DNA of 64,000 nt from Salinivirga cyanobacteriivorans (GTDB taxonomy: Bacteria; Bacteroidota; Bacteroidia; Bacteroidales; Salinivirgaceae): assembly GCF_001443605.1 (NCBI RefSeq), contig NZ_CP013118.1:2181501-2245500 (forward strand). Direction: 5' to 3'. Made by a program: the position numbers and the translations under genes. Below, one piece after another: positions 46,143 to 54,559 of this stretch. Under the pieces are notes generated by a model. It searched no databases. It was given only the letters and a program-made list of their open reading frames with translations, and was not told where the DNA came from. Within the stretch, counting starts at the first letter, position 1, and every line of letters begins with the position of its first letter.

Positions 46143-46176
46143 AAAAAAGCGAGGGATTATTATCCTTCGCTTTTTT
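46143..46176 (+). terminator. rho-independent terminator after tRNA-His
   Basis: AAAAAAGCGAGGGAT (46143-46157) pairs with ATCCTTCGCTTTTTT (46162-46176) over a 4-base loop, with one G-T pair. The 3' arm ends in six T residues. It is a strong terminator. Confidence 0.9.
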
Positions 46177-46251
46177 ATTTAATAAACTTCTCTTCAAAAT
46201 CAGTTAACATCACTACCCTATTTTAGCTTTAGAATCCCAAAAATAAAAGCT

Positions 46252-46422
46252 ATGCATAATTTTCATGAATTAAGCTTAACGCCCCCAGGCGAACTTTCCC
46301 GAATCTACAATGAGCTCATAGCTAAAACCGAATATGAAAGGCTTTCCCGGGAAGACAAATATAAAATTGAATACCTTCAACTTCAAATGCATGAGCAATC
46401 AGATGTATTCAATCATTTTTAA
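46252..46422 (+). CDS. small hypothetical protein, 56 aa
   Basis: A 56-codon ORF below normal length cut-offs, beginning MHNFHELSLTPPGELSRIYN and rich in Glu, Lys, Gln and aromatic residues. The second half (LSREDKYKIEYLQLQMHE) is a likely amphipathic helix. This tail pattern is faintly like the C-terminus of PD-(D/E)XK (Rpn-type) proteins, so it could be a remnant. It lies between the tRNA terminator and the SiaC-like gene, with no recognisable ribosome site. Moderate to low certainty that it is expressed. Confidence 0.4.
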   Translation: MHNFHELSLTPPGELSRIYNELIAKTEYERLSREDKYKIEYLQLQMHEQSDVFNHF

Positions 46423-46485
46423 TATTTTGAAGTGATTGTTTTCTTTAACTAAAAATTATATCTTTAAACTTCATAATTTTTGAAT

Positions 46486-46860
46486 ATGATTTTTAACGAA
46501 GGAGACCATCATAAACCGAGCATCAAATTCGACAAAGAAACCGGAACCCTCTCCGTTACAGGGAGTTCTTATCCTGAAAATGCAGAAAAAGTTTATTATC
46601 CGGTGCTTGACTGGCTAAGCGAATTTGATTTTGGGCAAACACCCAAAATGATACTACACATTTCATTAAAATATTATAATACTGCCACATCGAAAAAGCT
46701 TTTTGAAATTATTAAAAAGTACAACCAGGCCTGGAAAAATGGTCAAAAGACCGAAATACGCTGGGAATACATGAGCGACGATGAGGACATGTTCGAATCT
46801 GGAAGATACTACAGCGAACTGGTGGAGGTACCTTTTCACTTTATTGAAATTCCTGATTAA
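46486..46860 (+). CDS. SiaC-family regulatory phosphoprotein (DUF1987)
   Basis: A 124-residue protein from ATG 46486. Conserved blocks are PSIKFDKETGTLSVTGSSYP, EN...VYYPVLDWLSEF, LKYYNTATSKKLFEII (the Thr/Ser stretch holds the phospho-site in SiaC) and WEYMSDDEDMFESGRYYSEL. In Pseudomonas, SiaC is phosphorylated by SiaB and dephosphorylated by the PP2C-like SiaA, and switches on the diguanylate cyclase SiaD. No SiaA, SiaB or SiaD partner is in the window, so its signalling partners are unknown. Confidence 0.85.
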   Translation: MIFNEGDHHKPSIKFDKETGTLSVTGSSYPENAEKVYYPVLDWLSEFDFGQTPKMILHISLKYYNTATSKKLFEIIKKYNQAWKNGQKTEIRWEYMSDDEDMFESGRYYSELVEVPFHFIEIPD

Positions 46861-47261
46861 ATATACATTATCACCATTCTCATAAATACTACTGGCAAAA
46901 AAATCACACATCAGAGGTAATCCGCTTAAATCCGCCTATACTTGATGTTTGTATTTTAATGGAAAAGAACTAATTAGCGACAAACTAAAATATTCTCCAT
47001 GTTTTTCATCGACGCTCAAAACGTATAAGCATTTTGAAAAAGAAAAACTAAATGCCTTAGGTATTTAGACGATATTTTCATTACAATATGTGTTATATTT
47101 TTTTGGTAACCTTAAACCAGGTCTTTTTCACAGGTCAACTTCACCTCACAACTTTATGAAGAGACCCGAAATCTTCTTTTGTTTTTTTCCAGAAAAGGCA
47201 TATTTTAGTTTTTATTTCTTAAATAAAACGACATTTGATGTACTTCATTTAATCATTTTAT
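46861..47261. other. 401-base gene-free stretch before the BCCT gene
   Basis: Very AT-rich. It contains short ORFs only in non-conserved frames, one of which (47090-47275) runs into the transporter start and has no start signals. TATATTTTTTTG near 47095 is close to a promoter box but misspaced. I see no repeat, RNA fold or terminator that I can support. Confidence 0.5.
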
Positions 47262-48923
47262 ATGCAAAAATCTAAGATGAAACCACATGACAGTGAGGCC
47301 CATCTAAAAAGCAACAAACGTTATTTTGATGTAGATGGGCCTGTCTTTTGGCCTGCCGCAGTCCTGATTATTCTTTTCATTGCCGTTACACTGATTATAG
47401 GAAAACCAATGGAGAAAATATTTTCCTCCGTACAGGATAATATTTCAGATTTTGGAGGATGGTTTTTTGTATTATCAGTAAACTTTTTCTTGTTTTTTGT
47501 CTTTTTTATAGCTTTTAGCAAGTTCGGCAAAATTAGGCTTGGCGGAGATCGCGCAAAGCCGGAATTTTCATTGGGAGCCTGGTTTGCCATGTTATTTAGT
47601 GCCGGTATGGGTATAGGTATTCTATTCTGGAGCGTTGGCGAACCCATGAATCACTTTATGAGCCCTCCCCAGGGAGAAGCCGGAACTGTAGAGGCCGCGA
47701 GACTATCCATGGAAACTACCTTTCTTCATTGGGGCCTACACGCATGGGGTATATATGCCCTTGTCGGTATGGCTTTGGCATTCTTCACCTTTAACAAGAA
47801 ATTGCCTTTAACCATCAGTTCAGTATTCTATCCCTTACTTGGAGAAAAAGTTCATGGCCCATGGGGAAAAGTTATTAATGTACTAGCCGTAGTAGCAACA
47901 CTATTTGGGTTAGCCACTTCACTTGGTATGGGCGTGCAACAGGTGAGTGCCGGCCTGGCTCATTTGTTCGACTTGCCCGACACAGTTACGTCCCAGGTAA
48001 TTTTAATCACCCTGATTACTTTTGCTGCAACCGGTTCGGTTATAGCAGGGTTAAGTGGTGGTGTGAAGCGTTTGAGTCAGCTTAACATGTACCTGGGAGC
48101 CCTGTTTTTATTATTCATGCTTCTGGTAGGGCCTTCATTATTTATTTTCGACTCATTTGTGCAAAATTTGGGAGCCTACGTGCAAAATTTCTTTGAGCTT
48201 TCTTCATGGACCGAAACTTACCAGCAGTCTGACTGGCAAAATGGGTGGACCGTTTTTTACTGGGCATGGTGGATTAGCTGGTCACCATTTGTAGGTATGT
48301 TTATAGCCCGCATTTCACGTGGCCGTACTTTGAAAGAATTTGTCCTTGGCGTACTTATCGTGCCGACCTTACTAACTTTCTTTTGGTTATCGACCTTTGG
48401 CGGTAGCGCAATGTATTTGGAAATAAATGCCATGGCCGATATTGCAGGTGCAGTATCTGAAAATGTGGCAACCTCATTGTATGTGCTCCTTGAGCAATTT
48501 CCATTGTCGCTAATCACATCCAGCGTAGGAGTAATACTGGTCACCAGTTTCTTTGTAACCTCTTCTGACTCCGGCTCATTGGTAGTGGATAGTTTAACTG
48601 CAGGAGGGAAACTTGATGCACCTGTCCCTCAACGCATCTTCTGGGCACTTACCGAGGGAGCTGTCGCTGCTGTATTGTTGATTGGAGGTGGTCTGGGCGC
48701 GCTCCAAACAGCTGCCATATCCACTGGCCTGCCGTTTGCTATTTTACTCATTATATTAGCATTCAGCTTACTCAAAGGCTTACGAATGGAATATAGCAAC
48801 ATGATGGAACTGAAACGAGAAGAGGAGCGCAAAGAATATCAGGATACAATTGCCAATTTGATACGTAAACGCGAAAAAGCCAAATCATCTGGCAAAAGTG
48901 ATGAACAAAAACAAAATTCATAA
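47262..48923 (+). CDS. BCCT-family transporter (betaine/carnitine/choline type)
   Basis: A 553-residue, 12-helix secondary transporter. The BCCT signature is WTVFYWAWWISWSPFVGMFI, followed by RISRGRT, and the first-half GMGIGILFWSVGEPMNHF is also conserved. GMGIG suggests Na+-coupled uptake like BetP. The charged C-terminal tail (about residues 515-553) could sense osmotic stress. It leads a group with a universal stress protein (18 bases on) and a betaine-binding lipoprotein, so a role in compatible-solute uptake is likely. Confidence 0.93.
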   Translation: MQKSKMKPHDSEAHLKSNKRYFDVDGPVFWPAAVLIILFIAVTLIIGKPMEKIFSSVQDNISDFGGWFFVLSVNFFLFFVFFIAFSKFGKIRLGGDRAKPEFSLGAWFAMLFSAGMGIGILFWSVGEPMNHFMSPPQGEAGTVEAARLSMETTFLHWGLHAWGIYALVGMALAFFTFNKKLPLTISSVFYPLLGEKVHGPWGKVINVLAVVATLFGLATSLGMGVQQVSAGLAHLFDLPDTVTSQVILITLITFAATGSVIAGLSGGVKRLSQLNMYLGALFLLFMLLVGPSLFIFDSFVQNLGAYVQNFFELSSWTETYQQSDWQNGWTVFYWAWWISWSPFVGMFIARISRGRTLKEFVLGVLIVPTLLTFFWLSTFGGSAMYLEINAMADIAGAVSENVATSLYVLLEQFPLSLITSSVGVILVTSFFVTSSDSGSLVVDSLTAGGKLDAPVPQRIFWALTEGAVAAVLLIGGGLGALQTAAISTGLPFAILLIILAFSLLKGLRMEYSNMMELKREEERKEYQDTIANLIRKREKAKSSGKSDEQKQNS

Positions 48924-48941
48924 ACTTAATAATTTAACACT

Positions 48942-49862
48942 ATGTATCAACTTGATCATATACTAGTTTGTCTAGATCTTACGGACATGGATGATTTTCT
49001 TGTTCGTTACAGCAACTTCATGGTGGAGAAATTTAAGCCCCAAAGCATTACGTTCATGCACGTGGTGCGGTCTTACGATATCCCAAAAGAAATTTTGTCA
49101 ACCTTTTCAGAAATGGATGCACCCCTCACAGAGATTGTCAAAGAAGAGGTGCAGGAAAAAGTTGATGAACATTTTATACATAAAAACGACATTGAAACCA
49201 TTGTCACAGTAGAGGAAGGTTATACGACCGAAACCATTGTACAGTACAGCCAAAAACATAACATTACACTTACCCTTATGGGTAAGAAAATTGGTTACAA
49301 AGGACGCGGTGGAGTAGTACGAAAGGTATTGAGCATTACACCATCTTCAGTATTGCTCATCAGTGAAACCACCCAACACAAAATTGAGCATGTAATGGTG
49401 CGCATGGATTTCACTAAAATTGCAGGAATAACCATGAAAATGGCTGAGCAACTTCAAGAATTAACTGGAGCAAAAATATCATGTCACCATGTATACAAAT
49501 TACCACTAAAATATTTCCCTCAAAACCGACCTGAAGATGATGAAAAGCTACAAATGCATGTAGAAAAACACAGTAAAAAAGAGTACGAGAAATTTGCAAA
49601 ACGCCTAAAAATAGACACTAAAGCTATTCCATGCACATGGACACTTGATGTGGAGAATGAAGAAGCCCATATTCTATATAATCAGGCTTTGAACATTCAG
49701 GCAGATATGATTCTAATTGGTTCGAAAATTAAGTCTGAGATGGCCGATGTAATTCTTGATACGACTTCAGAAAAACTGGCCGGTCCGGAGAAAAATATTC
49801 CGGTATTTGTAGTCAAAGACCGTAAGCAAACCCTTGGATTTTTAGAAGCATTGTTTGATTAA
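48942..49862 (+). CDS. universal stress protein (tandem UspA-like domains)
   Basis: A 306-residue protein with two UspA-fold halves. The first ends GKKIGYKGRGGVVRKVLSIT (the ATP-binding G-x2-G-x9-G(S/T) pattern in degenerate form). The second ends MILIGSKIKSEMADVILDTT. It lies directly after the BCCT gene and before a betaine-binding protein, and may link solute uptake to stress. Confidence 0.85.
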   Translation: MYQLDHILVCLDLTDMDDFLVRYSNFMVEKFKPQSITFMHVVRSYDIPKEILSTFSEMDAPLTEIVKEEVQEKVDEHFIHKNDIETIVTVEEGYTTETIVQYSQKHNITLTLMGKKIGYKGRGGVVRKVLSITPSSVLLISETTQHKIEHVMVRMDFTKIAGITMKMAEQLQELTGAKISCHHVYKLPLKYFPQNRPEDDEKLQMHVEKHSKKEYEKFAKRLKIDTKAIPCTWTLDVENEEAHILYNQALNIQADMILIGSKIKSEMADVILDTTSEKLAGPEKNIPVFVVKDRKQTLGFLEALFD

Positions 49863-49873
49863 ATTTATTCATT

Positions 49874-50755
49874 ATGATACGACAAGCATTCACATATTTA
49901 CTGGCAATTTCCATGAGCCTCTTTCTGATGAGCTCATGCGATTTTGAGACGGTTGAAGAGGAAAAAGAAAGAAGCATAAAACTGGTTTATACCGATTGGT
50001 CAGAGAGTGTGGCGTTAAACTACCTCTCAACTTATCTTCTGGAAGAAAAACTTGGGTACAATGTAATCACAAAGCTTACCAATATTGAATCAGCCTATGC
50101 TGAGCTGGCAGAAGCAAAAGCAGATGTTTTTACAGACGCCTGGTTACCAAAAACACAGGAAAAATATTACACCCGGTATGCTGAAAATCTTGAGAAGGTG
50201 AGCATCATCTATCCGGAAGCACGCACGGGATTCGTTGTTCCTGATTACAGCCCATTAAAAACTATCAGGGACCTGCAATCTCACACCCATCCGGTGGTTG
50301 GAATTGACTCCGGAGCGGGTGTTATGCACAAAGCCCGTTTGGCTATAGAATCATATAAACTTCAAACACCATTGGAGAATCTTTCAGAGAAAGCAATGGT
50401 ATCGAAGCTTGAAAATGCCTTAAAACGTCGAGAGGATATTGTTGTAACAGGTTGGGAGCCCCATTGGATATTTGCCCGTTACGAAGTAAGGTTTTTGGAA
50501 GATCCTGACAATTTGTTTGGTGAAAAAGAGAAAATTTATGCCATCAGTCGCAAAAATCTGGCATCAAAACATCCTGTGGCTGTGCGGTTTTTTGAACGCA
50601 TGCAACTTTCCAAAAAGCAACTCAATACGCTTGTTTATGAAATCCGTGTAGCCGAAGACCCAATTCAGGGAGTCAAAAAATGGATAAAGCATAATGAGTA
50701 TGTCGTAAACCAGTGGGTGAAAGATTTGCAACCTGTTCGAAAGAAAATTATGTAG
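49874..50755 (+). CDS. glycine betaine/proline-type ABC substrate-binding lipoprotein (OpuAC-like), no ABC partner nearby
   Basis: A 293-residue protein with lipobox LFLMSSC (Cys22). An OpuAC-like fold shows YTDWSESVALNYLSTYLLE near the start and DVFTDAWLPKTQEKYY. VGIDSGAGVMHKARLAIE and VVTGWEPHWIFARYEVRFLE follow, whose Trp/Tyr positions suit a quaternary-amine aromatic cage. It begins 11 bases after the stress-protein gene. No permease or ATPase gene is in the window. It may serve a transporter elsewhere or act as a sensor. Confidence 0.85.
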   Translation: MIRQAFTYLLAISMSLFLMSSCDFETVEEEKERSIKLVYTDWSESVALNYLSTYLLEEKLGYNVITKLTNIESAYAELAEAKADVFTDAWLPKTQEKYYTRYAENLEKVSIIYPEARTGFVVPDYSPLKTIRDLQSHTHPVVGIDSGAGVMHKARLAIESYKLQTPLENLSEKAMVSKLENALKRREDIVVTGWEPHWIFARYEVRFLEDPDNLFGEKEKIYAISRKNLASKHPVAVRFFERMQLSKKQLNTLVYEIRVAEDPIQGVKKWIKHNEYVVNQWVKDLQPVRKKIM

Positions 50756-50840
50756 GTTTTGTCTGAATGCCATTTGTTTCGGATGAATTTTACACCTGCC
50801 TTGTCGTCCGGTGACAAAGCGTTCAATTTAATCATACGGT

Positions 50841-52319
50841 ATGCATCAGATTAACCTCATATTTCCACATCAACTTTTTGAAAAGTCCCCCCTGTTTGTT
50901 AACCAGTTTCACGTTTGGTTGGTTGAACCAGATCTGTTTTTCAGGCAGTATGCATTTCACAAACAAAAACTGTTGTTTCACAGGGCTTCGATGAGTTACT
51001 ATGCAACCTATTTGCGTGAACGCGGTTTTGCTGTTCATTATATTGAGGGTCACAAACCCGAAGCCGACATTCGGACACTGATTCCCAGGCTTGGACAGCA
51101 AGGTGTAAAAGTTATTCATTATATCGATCCAACGGATGATTGGTTGTCGCGCCGGTTGAAGCATGCCTCAGAAAAAGCAGGTATCAATCTCAAAAGTTAC
51201 CAGTCACCCTTGTTTCTGAACTCGATCAATGACCTTAGCAGCTTTTTCAAACCGGGTAAGCAGCAGTTTTCACAAACGGATTTTTATAAAAAACAACGAA
51301 AAAAACGCAACATCCTGCTCTCAGAGGACCAAAAGCCTGTTGGTGGAAAATGGACATACGATACAGAAAATCGCAAAAAATACCCGAAGAAAAAGCAACC
51401 ACCTGTGGTTCATTACCCTGTAGCAGATCAATATTTTGAAGAAGCTGTTGATTATGTAAAAAAGCACTTTTCTCACAATCCGGGTTCAATTCCGGATAAA
51501 CCGCTTTATCCATACACCCATCAAAGTGCTAAAAACTGGTTCAGTGATTTTCTTACAGAGCGATTTAGTGAGTTTGGAACCTATGAAGATGCCATTGTAA
51601 AAGATGCGCATTTTTTGCATCACAGCGCACTCACTCCCATGCTGAATACGGGGCTAATTACACCGGAAGAGGTCCTGGTAACCACCCTTAATCATGCCAC
51701 AAAAAATAGTATCCCGTTGAACTCTACAGAGGGTTTTATTCGACAAATAGTAGGTTGGCGTGAGTTTATGCGAGGTCTTTACCAGTTTTGTGGCAGCGAT
51801 ATGCGCACGCGAAATTTCTGGAATTTTCACCGAAAGATTCCATCATCTTTTTATGACGGCACAACAGGGATTGAGCCGGTGGATAGTACCATAAAAAAGT
51901 TACTGAACACAGCTTACCTGCATCATATTGAGCGGCTCATGGTAGTTGGCAATTTTATGCTCTTATGTGAATTCCATCCCGATGAAGTTTACCGTTGGTT
52001 CATGGAATTATTTATCGATGCCTACGATTGGGTAATGGTGCCAAATGTTTATGGTATGAGCCAGTTTGCAGATGGAGGAAGCATGGCTACAAAACCTTAC
52101 ATCAGTGGAAGTAATTACCTGATGAAAATGAGCGATTTTGCAAGAGGTGATTGGCAAGCCACCTGGGATGGTCTATTCTGGCGATTTATGCATGTCCATC
52201 GTAATTTTTTTATTCAAAATCCCCGATTAAGCATGTTGGTGCGAACTTTCGATAAAATGGATACAAATAAAAGACAAATGCATTTAGAAAACGCTGAAAA
52301 GTTTTTGAGTAGTATTTAG
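50841..52319 (+). CDS. cryptochrome/photolyase-family protein related to Fe-S bacterial (6-4) photolyases, apparently lacking the cluster
   Basis: A 492-residue protein with the (6-4)-photolyase-like/FeS-BCP layout. The N-terminal Rossmann domain starts INLIFPHQLFEKSP. The catalytic half has GFIRQIVGWREFMRGLYQF, HHIERLMVVGNFMLL and PNVYGMSQFADGGSMATKPY. In the PhrB type the cluster is held by a Cys in the PVDC motif and three Cys in a loop after MSDYC. Here these read PVDS (S349) and MSDFARGDWQATWDGLFW, with no Cys. It should be a DNA photolyase or light sensor with FAD; repair activity is inferred. Confidence 0.85.
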   Translation: MHQINLIFPHQLFEKSPLFVNQFHVWLVEPDLFFRQYAFHKQKLLFHRASMSYYATYLRERGFAVHYIEGHKPEADIRTLIPRLGQQGVKVIHYIDPTDDWLSRRLKHASEKAGINLKSYQSPLFLNSINDLSSFFKPGKQQFSQTDFYKKQRKKRNILLSEDQKPVGGKWTYDTENRKKYPKKKQPPVVHYPVADQYFEEAVDYVKKHFSHNPGSIPDKPLYPYTHQSAKNWFSDFLTERFSEFGTYEDAIVKDAHFLHHSALTPMLNTGLITPEEVLVTTLNHATKNSIPLNSTEGFIRQIVGWREFMRGLYQFCGSDMRTRNFWNFHRKIPSSFYDGTTGIEPVDSTIKKLLNTAYLHHIERLMVVGNFMLLCEFHPDEVYRWFMELFIDAYDWVMVPNVYGMSQFADGGSMATKPYISGSNYLMKMSDFARGDWQATWDGLFWRFMHVHRNFFIQNPRLSMLVRTFDKMDTNKRQMHLENAEKFLSSI

Positions 52320-52541
52320 AATGCTTTTTTTATCACCGCCACAAATCGCGGCGTATGTTGTTTCCTTAATTCCTGCCAGTAAAGTTTGCTCAAAATATGA
52401 TTTACCACACCTTTCGTGGCGTGGACTTCGACAACCCCAAAATCTGTAAGGCTTCAGCCTGCAAAATATTTCTTAAAAATGTCATAGATTTTTGTAGGGT
52501 AAAACTCCTTTCATTCGGTACAGCATTGAATAACATCAAAC

Positions 52542-52850
52542 TTGTATCAATTGCTAAATTTTTTATCCATTACCCTTTTCATAGTCATATCATTTATGAC
52601 TTGCGATCAGTCCATACAGAGATTGGTCACATGTGACTTTATCGTAGAGTCGGAATCACAATGTGAAACGGATCATATAAGCATTAATTCAATTGATCTG
52701 GAACAAAGATATGCTGAGCAATACCTGGGAGTTTTATTGAGGAAAGAGCAAAACCAGTTTTTGAAGCCTCAAAAGCTTTCACATAAAAAGTTTTCTGCCA
52801 ATCAGTACCGGGTTGCTGATGCTGAGTTTATTGATGAGGCTTTGTTTTGA
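52542..52850 (+). CDS. possible small lipoprotein, 102 aa (TTG start)
   Basis: The frame opens at TTG 52542, since a stop lies just upstream and no ATG is available before residue 19. Residues 4-21 (LLNFLSITLFIVISFMTC) form a hydrophobic segment ending in a Cys that could be lipid-modified, but there are few positive charges before it. The rest is hydrophilic, ending in VADAEFIDEALF. No relative is recognised. It precedes the lipoprotein at 52944. It may be real or a decayed gene. Between 52320 and 52541 I see nothing else supported. Confidence 0.4.
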   Translation: MYQLLNFLSITLFIVISFMTCDQSIQRLVTCDFIVESESQCETDHISINSIDLEQRYAEQYLGVLLRKEQNQFLKPQKLSHKKFSANQYRVADAEFIDEALF

Positions 52851-52943
52851 AAAAAAAATCAGGATTTAGGGTAGGGTATAATATTTTTTAGACGGTATAG
52901 ATACAAAGAGACGATAAAACCTTAAAACTTTAAAATTAACAGT

Positions 52944-53852
52944 ATGAAACGAGTTATTTTTTTAATTATCGCATTGTCAACCATAGCATTTTTTAGCTGT
53001 GAAAGACAAGAAAATGACGATTTAAACAGCGGCTCTCTTCTGAGCGACGATGAAAAAGCAGCCATTACCAACGATGCAGCAGCAGATGACGCCACAGAAG
53101 CAGTTGATTATGAAGTAGATTATTTTTCAAGTTCTTCAGAGATTATTTTTGAAATTGAAGATGGAAGTCAGCTCAAATCTGCCAATCGCTGGGGATTCCG
53201 CTACTTAAACGGAGAAGGTCCCATCATTACCATTGATCCTGCAGGTAATGTTTGGCCTAAAACCATAACCATAGATTATGGCGATGGTGTGGAGTTGATC
53301 AACGGACGCACAATCAGTGGTATCATAACCATTGAGGTGTCAGACCGCCCATTAACCAATGGTGCCACACGGCATGTAACCTACACGAACTTTTATGTGG
53401 ATTCTGTAAATATTGCCGGAGAAGCCACCCGCACATTTACAGGAACAGACAGCACAGAACGTGTATTTTCAAATGTGAGCGATCTCACGCTAACTTTTAC
53501 AGATGATAGTCAGCTGTTTCGTCATGGTGAGCGCACCAGAACGTTGGCAGAAGGTTTTGAAACCATTTTCGACCACACAGATGATTTAATTCTGATTACA
53601 GGTTTTGTGAACTATGAAAACACTGATTCTGCCACTTTCAGCAAAACCATTACCAGTCCATTAACAAAAATTGGTTGTTGCCGGTTTATTGTGGAAGGTA
53701 CAGTATTCTTTTCCCTCAATGGAGAGGAATTCGCAGAACTGGATTATGGTGATGGTACTTGCGATGACATTGCTACCATTACAAAAGATGGAGAAACCCA
53801 CCAAATAACCATTGGCCACAGATACAGAAGATTCCCCTGGTGGCGACGTTAA
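52944..53852 (+). CDS. secreted lipoprotein of unknown function
   Basis: A 302-residue protein with lipobox IAFFSC (Cys19) followed by an acidic low-complexity linker (DDLNSG...DDATEAVDYEVD). The remainder is rich in beta strands and Thr/Asp, such as KTITIDYGDGVELINGRTIS and TTAEL-like DYGDGTCDDIAT. The repeated DYGDG pattern suggests Ca-binding or PKD-like loops. It is probably cell-surface exposed. It has its own terminator downstream. Function is not recognised. Confidence 0.7.
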   Translation: MKRVIFLIIALSTIAFFSCERQENDDLNSGSLLSDDEKAAITNDAAADDATEAVDYEVDYFSSSSEIIFEIEDGSQLKSANRWGFRYLNGEGPIITIDPAGNVWPKTITIDYGDGVELINGRTISGIITIEVSDRPLTNGATRHVTYTNFYVDSVNIAGEATRTFTGTDSTERVFSNVSDLTLTFTDDSQLFRHGERTRTLAEGFETIFDHTDDLILITGFVNYENTDSATFSKTITSPLTKIGCCRFIVEGTVFFSLNGEEFAELDYGDGTCDDIATITKDGETHQITIGHRYRRFPWWRR

Positions 53853-53861
53853 CCCCTGACC

Positions 53862-53895
53862 TGACAGCGCCTTTTCCCAAGGTGCTGTCATTTTT
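53862..53895 (+). terminator. rho-independent terminator after the lipoprotein gene
   Basis: TGACAGCGCCTT (53862-53873) and AAGGTGCTGTCA (53879-53890) form a 12 bp stem with one G-T pair and a 5-base loop, followed by TTTTT (53891-53895). It lies 9 bases after the stop. Confidence 0.9.
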
Positions 53896-54067
53896 CAGTT
53901 GTCCATAGGAATGCGTCCGGCAGGTCTTTCACATATCAGTTTTAAGTTATTGAATTAATAAGCCACTTTTTTCAATTATGCTTGCCGGACGCTATTTCTG
54001 TAAAACCTGTTGTTGCTCTAAAATGGAAGTTGTAAATTTACCTGCAGTAGAATAAAAAATCCGGATT

Positions 54068-54559
54068 TTGGACAAGAATGAATTCAAAGCATTGTTTGAT
54101 CTTTACTTTGAGCGGGTAAGAAACTATATCTTTTATCGCTCAGGTGATCCGGAACTGGCCACAGATATAGCGCAGGAGACATTTATGCGAATATGGGAAA
54201 AGCAATTAGATATACATCAGGGAAAAGAAAAAGCTTTGCTTTTTAAAATAGCCGGGGATATATTCGTAAGCAATTACCGTAAGCAGCAAATTGCGTTGAA
54301 ATTTGCAACCCAATCGGTTCAAACAAATGGTGATATGACCACAGATGATCAGATCTCCTATAATGAACTAAAAGCCAAATACGAACAGGCTTTATCTGCC
54401 ATGAATGAAAAGCAAAGAGTTGTATTTTTAATGAGCCGGAACGACGGATTAAAATACCAGGAAATTGCATCAACCCTCAACATTAGTGAAAAAGCAGTAG
54501 AAAAACGCATGTCAAAAGCACTTGAATATTTAGATAAGCAACTAATCCATGAGCGATAA
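54068..54559 (+). CDS. ECF-type RNA polymerase sigma factor
   Basis: A 163-residue sigma-70 family protein. Region 2 (FDLYFERVRNYIFYRSGDPE and DIAQETFMRIWE) contains the -10-binding helix. Region 4 (QRVVFLMSRNDGLKYQEIA and LNISEKAVEKRMSKAL) is the helix-turn-helix. The start is TTG at 54068 (the ATG nearby is out of frame). Its stop overlaps the FecR gene by 11 bases. It is the FecI-like first gene of a three-gene signalling operon. Confidence 0.92.
   Translation: MDKNEFKALFDLYFERVRNYIFYRSGDPELATDIAQETFMRIWEKQLDIHQGKEKALLFKIAGDIFVSNYRKQQIALKFATQSVQTNGDMTTDDQISYNELKAKYEQALSAMNEKQRVVFLMSRNDGLKYQEIASTLNISEKAVEKRMSKALEYLDKQLIHER

Noticed and set aside
46252-46422. Calling the 56-residue ORF an Rpn/PD-(D/E)XK transposase fragment
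   Set aside because: Only a loose resemblance of a charged helical tail. No catalytic motif is present, so it is listed as hypothetical.
52397-52636. 79-codon ORF overlapping the possible small lipoprotein
   Set aside because: It overlaps the better candidate in another frame, has no signal or motif, and its translation shows no coherent structure.
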